Shown in pieces: positions 1 to 6,029 of a stretch of DNA of 14,927 nucleotides; position 1 is the stretch's first letter; the number at the start of each line of letters is the position of its first letter. The notes under the pieces are model-generated. The model had not been told where the DNA came from. It made no database searches and was given only the letters and a program-made list of their open reading frames with translations. Both the position numbers and the translations under genes were made by a program. The stretch lies in NCBI GenBank assembly GCA_964485635.1, contig CAZAJS010000030.1:1-14927 (forward strand). Reading direction: 5' to 3'. Source of the stretch: CAZAJS01 sp964485635 (GTDB lineage Bacteria > Pseudomonadota > Gammaproteobacteria > Francisellales > Francisellaceae).

Positions 1-198
1 TAGATGCATCATCTTGCTTGGATGCATCATCTTGTTTGGATGCATCATCTTGCTTAGATGCATCATCTTGTTTGGATGCATCATCTTGCTTAGATGCATC
101 ATCTTGCTTGGATGCATCATCTTGTTTGGATGCATCATCTTGCTTGGATGTATCATCTTGTTTGGATGTATCATCTTGTTTGGATGTATCATCTTGTT
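1..198 (-). repeat. 18-bp tandem repeat (at least 11 copies) encoding KQDD(T/S-A/S) hexapeptides in PilN
   Basis: Eleven consecutive 18-bp units with no gaps (1-18, 19-36 and so on to 181-198). They differ only at a few positions: tag or tgg at the unit start, gct or gtt at its end, and gatgcatc or gatgtatc in the middle. The three units nearest the PilN body (145-198) have the T variant and encode KQDDTS. The eight towards the edge encode KQDDAS, and each contains the 8-bp palindrome GATGCATC. The single remaining base at position 1 fits the first base of another Lys codon, so the array probably continues beyond the window. A degenerate unit-like stretch follows at 199-208. The unit is a multiple of three, so changes in copy number keep the frame. 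Confidence 0.97.
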
Positions 199-802
199 TT
201 GCTGCATCGCTATTAAATAAAATATCTTCTAATTTTTCTACTGAAATATTGTTAATTGAAAAACCATATGAAGCTTTGTCGTCTTCATTGATTTGCCGAA
301 TTCTTGGGCTCGCAATTTGACTGAATAATATATCACCATCTAAATTACGTAATAGCTGTGAAATTTGGCGGTTACTTGTCGCTCGCCCTTCAATTTTTAA
401 ATGCATCCCTTGTCCAGGACCGCCATCCTCTTGTTTGCTTAAAGAAGTGATATATAAATCCTCAGGCATGGATTTATTTAGGTGCTCCCAAACTAATACA
501 TTATAAGGTCGATTTTCTTGTAATCGTTTAATTAAATGAATCCGATCAGACAAGTCATCTTGTAATTCATTCAATTCATCGACCTCAACACTTTTATCAG
601 CTAGTTGTGCCATTTCATCGTTTAAAAATTGATTGCGATTATTTTGTTTCGATAACTGACTTTGAGCAATCCCCCAAAAAAATAAAGCAATCACAACACC
701 AATGCCAATACAAATCAATAAATCAAAAATAAATAGTTTGGTGCGCTTTTTTGCAACAGTTTCACGCCAATCAAGTAAATTGACATGATGGTAATCAATC
801 AT
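1..802 (-). CDS. pilN: Type IV pilus inner-membrane assembly protein PilN (partial, runs off left edge)
   Basis: PilN is a bitopic inner-membrane protein that binds PilM through its cytoplasmic N-terminus and pairs with PilO in the periplasm as part of the type IV pilus alignment complex. The start reads MIDYHHVNLLDWRE, matching the family's N-terminal PilM-binding motif (usually INLLPWRE). A single membrane segment follows at about residues 22-44, then a periplasmic coiled-coil stretch (about 45-95) and a ferredoxin-like domain to about residue 190. From residue 202 to the window edge (residue 267) the protein is a perfect tandem hexapeptide, three KQDDTS then eight KQDDAS, not found in ordinary PilN, which is about 180-210 residues long. 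The frame is open to the edge, so the C-terminus is not seen. The start ATG overlaps the pilM stop by one base (TAATG) and has a strong GGAGGT Shine-Dalgarno inside the end of pilM, which points to translation coupled to pilM. The family assignment is by motif, context and architecture. Confidence 0.88.
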   Translation of the reverse strand, partial: MIDYHHVNLLDWRETVAKKRTKLFIFDLLICIGIGVVIALFFWGIAQSQLSKQNNRNQFLNDEMAQLADKSVEVDELNELQDDLSDRIHLIKRLQENRPYNVLVWEHLNKSMPEDLYITSLSKQEDGGPGQGMHLKIEGRATSNRQISQLLRNLDGDILFSQIASPRIRQINEDDKASYGFSINNISVEKLEDILFNSDAAKQDDTSKQDDTSKQDDTSKQDDASKQDDASKQDDASKQDDASKQDDASKQDDASKQDDASKQDDAS

Positions 803-1767
803 TACAGCACCTCCCAAGTCGCCAAGCTAATCGCAAATAAAAACCGAGAGCGTTGTTGTTTCGATAGCGCTGAGCTTGTCCCACTAACAAGCTGGGCTAA
901 ATCTAACATCTCGACTGGTTCTTCTATAAATTCAGTAATATGCGGCTCTAATTCTAATAAATCTTGTCGATCACCATATACTAATACACGCTTAATAGGT
1001 CGATCATAATCTAAACCAAACATCTGCATATTCCGAGACAACCACGGTAACATAACTGATAAAAAATCTTCTTGTTCATAAGTAGCGCCTAAGCGCTTTT
1101 CATCCATAAAAAGCGTTTCATGCTCTGTCATAATATGAAGCGCATAACTTTCATCATAGAGTCCTAAAATTAAGTATGTCTCATTGCCTGTTATATCAAA
1201 TGGATAAAATAAAGACATAAACCGCTGCAAAACCATACCATCGGGAATTAATGCTTCTGGATCAAGTCCTGCTGCCTCAAATGATTGAATGGCAAGCTCA
1301 ACATTATCTCGATGTGTTGCTACAAGCGCAACAGAACGTGTATTACGAGACAAATCTGGGGTTAACAACTGATAGTCCATATAAATTTCTTCATATGGAT
1401 AGGATAAATGACGTTCACAGTTATACATTAATTGCTGAAGTATTTCGGCCTCTCCTGCATCAGCATTAAATTCAATTTGCTTAGTTGTACAGCTGCTTGA
1501 TGGAACACAAAAACCAACCTTTTTTTGTTTTTTTAATTTAGCCTCTCGAAAAAGCTGTGTTAATGCATCTGAAAAATGCTCTTGTTCTAAAATCTTACCA
1601 TCAGCATCAACCGTCTTTTCCGTTAAGGTAACCTCGTGACACTTCACAAGCCGGTAACCGCCATTAGATAATTTTTTAACCGCAGCACATTTTAATGAAT
1701 ACTGCGTCCAAGAAACACCAACCAATGTTTCATGATTTAAAAACCGATCATGCAATGTAAAAAACAT
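802..1767 (-). CDS. pilM: Type IV pilus assembly protein PilM, actin-like (diverged)
   Basis: PilM is a cytoplasmic actin/FtsA-fold protein that binds the PilN N-terminus and links the type IV pilus motor ATPases to the inner-membrane complex. This 321-residue product has the family's order of elements: an N-terminal strand pair with GVSWTQYSLK (about 17-26), the VPSSSCTTKQIEF strand (88-100), a YPYEEIYMDY region (123-132) that aligns with the conserved 'yip-eev-Dy' segment, an ALVATHRDNVE strand-helix (147-157), an EAAGLDPEALIPD segment (164-176) and a C-terminal helix ending near ATWEVL. It is a little shorter than typical PilM (about 350). Two glycine-rich nucleotide-pocket motifs look altered: LGLYDES (201-207) where many PilMs have a DIG-type motif, and VYGDR (263-267) where a GGGA-type turn is usual. 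A possible own promoter lies just upstream, over the trbB stop. The call rests on alignment from memory plus the adjacent pilN. Confidence 0.85.
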   Translation of the reverse strand: MFFTLHDRFLNHETLVGVSWTQYSLKCAAVKKLSNGGYRLVKCHEVTLTEKTVDADGKILEQEHFSDALTQLFREAKLKKQKKVGFCVPSSSCTTKQIEFNADAGEAEILQQLMYNCERHLSYPYEEIYMDYQLLTPDLSRNTRSVALVATHRDNVELAIQSFEAAGLDPEALIPDGMVLQRFMSLFYPFDITGNETYLILGLYDESYALHIMTEHETLFMDEKRLGATYEQEDFLSVMLPWLSRNMQMFGLDYDRPIKRVLVYGDRQDLLELEPHITEFIEEPVEMLDLAQLVSGTSSALSKQQRSRFLFAISLATWEVL

Positions 1768-1798
1768 GTGCCATTACCTTTTCAATTCGTTGACTGTT

Positions 1799-1827
1799 AT
1801 TATGACAGTTTCATTTGAAAAATTCAA
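1799..1827 (-). promoter_or_regulatory. Candidate sigma70 promoter for pilMN, overlapping the end of trbB
   Basis: On the minus strand a TTGAAT hexamer (1827-1822, 4/6 match to the -35 consensus) is followed after exactly 17 bp by CATAAT (1804-1799, 5/6 match to the -10). Transcription would begin about 1792, giving a leader of about 25 nt before the pilM ATG at 1767. The -35 lies over the trbB stop codon (TGA at 1826-1824). The inverted pair ACTGT (1793-1797) and ACAGT (1805-1809) sits symmetrically around the -10, a possible small operator or weak hairpin. This would allow pilMN to be expressed independently of the secretion operon upstream. No strong rho-independent terminator is visible between trbB and pilM, so read-through is also possible. 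Confidence 0.5.
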
Positions 1828-2780
1828 TCTAAACAAGGTTGAAATTGATATGCCCCATTTTCATAACTGATCAATTCTAGCATTTGACTAATTTGGCGCT
1901 TCCCAGTTTTATCTCTTTGAATGAACACTAAAATATCAATTGATTGGACAATTAAAGTATGGGGAACGGATGCAACGACCTCTTGCAACAAATCTTCAAC
2001 TCGGTAGGGCGCAGATTCAGCACTATTCGCATGAATCGTACACAACCCGCCCGGATGCCCCGTATTCCAGGCTTTAAGCAGCTCTAATGCTGATCCATCA
2101 CGCACTTCTCCAATAATAATGCGATCTGGGCGCATGCGCAAGGATCCTTTCACTAAGTCGCGCATTGATACATCAAGCGTTGTCGTCATTGTTACTAAAT
2201 CCGGGACATCGACTTGAAGCTCTGGTAAATCCTCAATTACCAAAATACGATCATTTGCACCAGATAATAATGCTAATAAGGCATTGGCAAATGTTGTTTT
2301 TCCTGACCCCGTTCCACCGACAATAATAATATTTTTTCGCTGTTTAACGGCTTTTTGTAAATAAGTAACTTGTTTTTCTGTGATTGCACCTTGTTTTTGA
2401 TAATCATCGAGCGTAAATATTTTACGTGCCCGCCGTCGAATCGCAAAACAAGGTTGTGATACCACTGGTGGTAACCAGCCTTGAAAACGCGCTCCTTCAA
2501 ATGGCAAATCTCCAGCCACATCTGGTTGTGCATCATCCGCGACTTTATTTTTAAATGAAGCAACCAGCTTGACGATATTCTCACTTTGTTCCGGCGGAAT
2601 GATAATATCTGTTGCTTTCTTTCCAACGCCCATTTGCTCATAAAAAAGTCGACCATCAGGATTCAGCATTACCTCAACTGTATCCTCATCCTGCAAATAA
2701 TGCATAATATCCGGCCCAAGCGCTGTTTCCAACATTCGAACGCGGCGCTGTTTAACGATATCTAATTGTGAAACGTCCAT
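1824..2780 (-). CDS. trbB: P-type T4SS ATPase TrbB (VirB11 family)
   Basis: TrbB is a hexameric cytoplasmic traffic ATPase of the VirB11/GspE superfamily that acts at the base of the type IV secretion channel with the VirB4 ATPase. All family motifs are visible in the 318-residue product: Walker A GGTGSGKT (155-162), Asp box VIEDLPELQ (181-189), Walker B DRIIIGEVRD (219-228) and His box GHPGGLCTIHAN (241-252). The LLKAWNTGHPGG wording and the length (about 320) fit TrbB of RP4-like systems rather than Agrobacterium VirB11 or the pilus motors PilB/PilT. The N-terminal domain covers about residues 1-120. The gene is last in the secretion operon and its start overlaps traF by 19 bp. In RP4 trbB comes first in the operon, so this order is rearranged and resembles the virB order, where virB11 comes last. 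No key residue is missing. Confidence 0.95.
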   Translation of the reverse strand: MDVSQLDIVKQRRVRMLETALGPDIMHYLQDEDTVEVMLNPDGRLFYEQMGVGKKATDIIIPPEQSENIVKLVASFKNKVADDAQPDVAGDLPFEGARFQGWLPPVVSQPCFAIRRRARKIFTLDDYQKQGAITEKQVTYLQKAVKQRKNIIIVGGTGSGKTTFANALLALLSGANDRILVIEDLPELQVDVPDLVTMTTTLDVSMRDLVKGSLRMRPDRIIIGEVRDGSALELLKAWNTGHPGGLCTIHANSAESAPYRVEDLLQEVVASVPHTLIVQSIDILVFIQRDKTGKRQISQMLELISYENGAYQFQPCLD

Positions 2781-3280
2781 ATTCGTTTTGCTTTTCCTTT
2801 TATTCTTTGTGTTTGAATCAATCCATAATAACGACTATCAAATGATCGGGTACTATTTGTCCCCTGTAAAAAAACATGCCCTTTTGGCACTTTACCGCAA
2901 AAATTAAAACGAGGCAAAATAATGCCATGGGGAGCAATCCACCACACTTTCCCTCGTTTTTGGTCATTGATATATAATTCACCAGCTAAGGTACAAACAA
3001 AGTCATGTGGCACTGCAACGACTTTTTTTAAAAATAATAAATCAGACCGATGACTAACCCAATGATAATAAGTCGCAAATTTTAACGTTGACTTTTGAGG
3101 AGAAAACACCACCACATCTCCTTTTTGATAGTCTTTTAAAGAAGGATAAGTTAGGTAAATACCTTGTGGCATACTTTTAGTTGACTGCCAAACAAAGCCA
3201 AACCCTAAAAATGCAAGGCCCCATAAAGTAAACAAAAACATACCGAGCATACTTAACTGTTGTCTTCTAGACAGCTTCAT
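2762..3280 (-). CDS. traF: TraF-like S26 signal peptidase / conjugative pilin maturation protease
   Basis: This is a membrane-anchored serine peptidase of family S26, like RP4 TraF, which trims and cyclises the TrbC pilin. Counting from the chosen ATG (172 aa), one membrane anchor lies at about residues 10-32. The catalytic Ser motif STKSMPQGIY follows (Ser36), then the general-base Lys in FLKKVVAVPHD (Lys85 or 86), and the conserved C-terminal block GTNSTRSFDSRYYG (about 140-153), which matches the family 'N..SDSRYYG' box. The usual PGD after the Lys is PHD here. The protein is small, as TraF is, and lacks the large cap domain of LepB. An in-frame GTG at 3289 would add three residues and overlap the trbL stop as GTGA. 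The ATG at 3280 is preferred because it is a standard start with a GAGTGA stretch upstream, but the choice is not certain. Confidence 0.88.
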   Translation of the reverse strand: MKLSRRQQLSMLGMFLFTLWGLAFLGFGFVWQSTKSMPQGIYLTYPSLKDYQKGDVVVFSPQKSTLKFATYYHWVSHRSDLLFLKKVVAVPHDFVCTLAGELYINDQKRGKVWWIAPHGIILPRFNFCGKVPKGHVFLQGTNSTRSFDSRYYGLIQTQRIKGKAKRIWTFHN

Positions 3281-3285
3281 GCTAA

Positions 3286-4440
3286 TCACTCATTTTTAGT
3301 GACTTTTTTGACAGTATCATCAGAAATACTTCGATTAACATCAACAGCTTGTCCGGTATTGTTTTGATTTTTTTGATCCGAGGATATATTCGCCGCCTGG
3401 GTTGTTGATTGTACTTGCACATTAGTTTGTGTCGGTGATGATTGTCCTGAGTCTGACACCATTGTTGCTGCCTGCATATTGCTCATTGGTGTGCTTTGCT
3501 GACCTGATGAGGACTGATAGCCAGAAACATTGGCCATTGCTGGCATTCCTGGGGCAACCATTTGTGTTGAATAGCCTGGCGAGACTGCTACATTCGAGGG
3601 TTCACCCGCATTCAATCCAGAGGAAGAAAATAGATTTGCTGCTGGAATTCCAACAGATTTTCCGACCAAAGAAGGCAACATATAAATTAAAATAACAAGC
3701 ACAAACATGGCAAAAAACAAGCCTAATGGTTTTGCTAAATTCGTTGAATCACTGACAACACCGACACTAAGTTGTGAAACAACAAGAACGGCAATTGCCC
3801 ATACTAAAATAACAACCATCAAACGAATTCCAGCGACAAACATTTGCTGAATCACTCGTTGAAAAAAATTCATTAGCGGTTTAAACACACTTAATGGAAT
3901 TAAAATTAAAGCAGCCAGCGATAGAAGGTCAAAAAACAAAATAGACAACAGAATTTGGCCAGCACCTGCTGCAAAAAATAATAAAGTCCCAATACCTAAC
4001 ACAAAATAAAGTAATGTTAAGCCAAAATTGTAAGAACCATACTCAACCGCTACTTTTAACATCGAAGCTCCTGTTTTAAAACCAAGAACCCAAAAACTTC
4101 CGGGGCTTGTAAACCCTTCTTTAATGCCATCGGGGCTTAATAAAAGTCCTAAATCACGAAAAAACATCAGCAACTGGGTTGAGACCCACTCCCAATTACT
4201 GACTAAAAAGAAGAAAAAGCCTATTTTAAATACTTTTAGAACAAGAGAGCTAATCCCTTCATCATTCCGAAAAGCCCAAATAAGCCCAAAAAAAACTAAT
4301 TCTAACGTTGCCACCGCAATTAATAGATATAAAGCCCCTGCTTTAAATCCATCTAAACTGCTCATGATTGCATGAATAAACCCTGCTTGCATGCCATCAA
4401 ATAATTGTTCGCTAACAGCTGGGGCAATCGATGAGGACAT
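3286..4440 (-). CDS. trbL: Polytopic inner-membrane T4SS protein TrbL (VirB6 family)
   Basis: TrbL/VirB6 forms the polytopic inner-membrane part of the translocation channel. The 384-residue product has about five to seven hydrophobic segments, at roughly 36-57, 66-84, 137-157, 160-186, 203-222 and 239-257. These include the family's central membrane pair with a conserved hydrophilic turn at LSVFKPLMNFFQRV (183-196). From residue 270 onwards the protein is a hydrophilic low-complexity tail rich in S, Q, N and T, as is common in TrbL. The start at 4440 has an AAAGGAAA Shine-Dalgarno 8 nt upstream. The gene lies between a small exported protein and traF, and the trbI-(J,K)-trbL order matches RP4. 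Sequence conservation in this family is low, so the call depends on topology and context. Confidence 0.88.
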   Translation of the reverse strand: MSSSIAPAVSEQLFDGMQAGFIHAIMSSLDGFKAGALYLLIAVATLELVFFGLIWAFRNDEGISSLVLKVFKIGFFFFLVSNWEWVSTQLLMFFRDLGLLLSPDGIKEGFTSPGSFWVLGFKTGASMLKVAVEYGSYNFGLTLLYFVLGIGTLLFFAAGAGQILLSILFFDLLSLAALILIPLSVFKPLMNFFQRVIQQMFVAGIRLMVVILVWAIAVLVVSQLSVGVVSDSTNLAKPLGLFFAMFVLVILIYMLPSLVGKSVGIPAANLFSSSGLNAGEPSNVAVSPGYSTQMVAPGMPAMANVSGYQSSSGQQSTPMSNMQAATMVSDSGQSSPTQTNVQVQSTTQAANISSDQKNQNNTGQAVDVNRSISDDTVKKVTKNE

Positions 4441-4451
4441 ATCGTTTTCCT

Positions 4452-4757
4452 TTATTGAATCGTTGATGAATGTTGATCAAAATCAAAAGGGTTTGATTCT
4501 TTATCTTCTTTTAATGCCTCACTAGCATCATCATTAGGGTCTTGACCAACACTTTTTTGAAAGTCTTGTTTTGCTTGATCACTATCTTCTTTATAAAGCT
4601 TTTTGAATGTTTTCAGCCCTTTTTGTGTTTTTTTGTTAGCTTGCTGAACAAAGCCACTACTACCACTTGAACTATCCGAAGTATCATCACTGGCCCATGC
4701 TTGTGATACAAATAAAGCAACAATTAAAGCGATACAACTTACTTTTATCAATTGCAT
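4452..4757 (-). CDS. Small exported protein of unknown function in the trb operon (trbJ/trbK position)
   Basis: I do not recognise this 101-residue protein. It has a clear signal peptide: Lys5, a hydrophobic core at about 6-20, and a likely signal peptidase I site after AWA (residue 22). The mature part would be about 79 residues, highly charged and rich in S, D, K and Q, with no cysteine and no membrane segment. A Ser-rich linker (about 24-35) is followed by a predicted helical stretch with many Lys (38-57) and an acidic Asp/Glu-rich tail. No lipobox is present. It lies 3 bp after trbI and 11 bp before trbL, where RP4 carries trbJ (VirB5-like) and trbK (entry-exclusion lipoprotein). It is far shorter than TrbJ. 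It could be a minor periplasmic or surface component of the channel or pilus, or an exclusion-type factor, but none of this can be read from the sequence. Confidence 0.8.
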   Translation of the reverse strand: MQLIKVSCIALIVALFVSQAWASDDTSDSSSGSSGFVQQANKKTQKGLKTFKKLYKEDSDQAKQDFQKSVGQDPNDDASEALKEDKESNPFDFDQHSSTIQ

Positions 4758-4760
4758 TAT

Positions 4761-6017
4761 TTATTGGCCTCTTTGATCATACGGTGGAATATAAGTATCT
4801 TTGGTTACCATCACTGAGAACTGTTTGCCACTATCAATTGTAATGGTTGGCTTAACATCCATCGCACGTGACGTTAACTTACTGCCAACTTGCTGTATTT
4901 GTGACCCAACACTTTGTAACATAGAACTACCAACCAAGCCCCCGTAGTTTGGCATACAACGATCGCCTGTACAAACGGGCTGTCTTGAAACAACCTCAGC
5001 GGCAATTGATGGAATACTAAATACCGTTGATAAGGCTGCTGATCCAATCACACTTCCCCAGTGGTTATCAACCTGACCGCCAACGCCAGAAACACCTTGA
5101 GCATCTGTTCCCGGCTGGTTTGGTAAAATAATTGATGAACCATTTGGACGAATTAATCGGGTAAATTTAACCTGTACACGTGTATCACCATAGGCGGTTT
5201 GTGAATTATACTCACCAATAAGCTTACTTCCTCGTGGCACAAGTAGCGTTTTTCCATTGACTGTATTATAAACATCTTTAGAAACTCGAGCGACAATGGT
5301 TCCTGGCAAGTTTGAAACAATTTTTGATTGTAAAACTGCAGGGATGCCCGTTCCAGCTAATAATACATTTTTTGATACTGGCGTTTGGATTGTATTTTGG
5401 TTTTGCGTTTCTTTCGGAGTTTGACCACTTCCATGCATAAAGCTTTCACGCTGTTCAGCCAACGTTTGATCGCTTAATGGTTTATGATCTTGTTTTTGAT
5501 CTTTTTGATCACTGTCATCTTCTTTTGATTCACTTCTTGGTGCTCCACCTGGAACAAAAATACTTGATTGTCTTGCCTGCTTATCTTCAGGCGAAAGTGT
5601 TTGTTGTGGCTCAGGCGCCTGTTGCGCCTGTTGGTCACTTTGTTTCAATTGCTGTAAGCTTTGCTGTAATTGCTGAATCTGTTGTTTTTGCTGCTCAAGA
5701 TTTCTTTGCAATTCTGGGTCAGTATCATGTACCACTTTAGGTTCTTGATCCATACCAAGCTTTTGACGAATTGCTTGAGCATCCGCATAGCTAGAAAATG
5801 ACTCATCTACTTTCCAATCTTGCTGGCTTTGACCTATCTTAATGTCACTTTGTTGCTTAGTCTGATGATCTGATCGACTAAAAGAACCTAAAAAAGCAAT
5901 AATAATCACTAAAACAATACCGCCACCAACGAGTAGAATCAAATTTCGATTCAATTCAAATGGTTTTGGCGGATCTTGTTTTGTTTTTAATGGTTGATTC
6001 GTTTTTTTATCTTCCAT
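4761..6017 (-). CDS. trbI: T4SS energy-transducing core protein TrbI (VirB10 family)
   Basis: VirB10/TrbI spans both membranes, forms the outer-membrane core ring with VirB9, and transmits energy from the ATPases. The 418-residue product has a cytoplasmic N-terminus, one membrane segment at about 26-45, a long periplasmic linker, and the conserved C-terminal beta-barrel domain from about 214 to 412. Recognisable blocks in that domain are AGTGIPAVLQSKIVSNLPG (221-239), LLVPRGSKLIGEY (258-270), RVQVKFTRLIRPNGSSI (280-296) and the C-terminal DKPTITI/SVMVTKD-type strands. The linker holds a Gln-rich coiled coil (about 101-135) and a D/K/Q-rich stretch (about 163-180). A cysteine pair, C349 and C354 (CTGDRC), lies just before the segment where VirB10 proteins carry the antenna helices, so a disulfide may brace that region. 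The gene starts 12 bp after trbG. Confidence 0.93.
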   Translation of the reverse strand: MEDKKTNQPLKTKQDPPKPFELNRNLILLVGGGIVLVIIIAFLGSFSRSDHQTKQQSDIKIGQSQQDWKVDESFSSYADAQAIRQKLGMDQEPKVVHDTDPELQRNLEQQKQQIQQLQQSLQQLKQSDQQAQQAPEPQQTLSPEDKQARQSSIFVPGGAPRSESKEDDSDQKDQKQDHKPLSDQTLAEQRESFMHGSGQTPKETQNQNTIQTPVSKNVLLAGTGIPAVLQSKIVSNLPGTIVARVSKDVYNTVNGKTLLVPRGSKLIGEYNSQTAYGDTRVQVKFTRLIRPNGSSIILPNQPGTDAQGVSGVGGQVDNHWGSVIGSAALSTVFSIPSIAAEVVSRQPVCTGDRCMPNYGGLVGSSMLQSVGSQIQQVGSKLTSRAMDVKPTITIDSGKQFSVMVTKDTYIPPYDQRGQ

Positions 6018-6029
6018 GCGTTTAACTAC

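Noticed and set aside
1..220. Short repeats resembling a CRISPR array
   Set aside because: The units are directly abutting with no unique spacers, are only 18 bp, and are in frame with pilN on the minus strand, so they are a coding tandem repeat.
14..320. Plus-strand open frames with repeated LDASSC or GCIILF peptides
   Set aside because: They are antisense readings of the pilN repeat, have no Shine-Dalgarno signal, and overlap a well-supported gene.
2273..2656. Open frame of 127 codons inside trbB on the same strand
   Set aside because: It is a shifted-frame shadow of trbB, which has all its ATPase motifs intact, and there is no sign of frameshifting.
1824..2780. A pilus motor (PilB or PilT) because pilM follows
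   Set aside because: The length, LLKAWNTGHPGG box and N-terminal domain match TrbB/VirB11; the tetracysteine of PilB and the PilT AIRNLIRE motif are absent.
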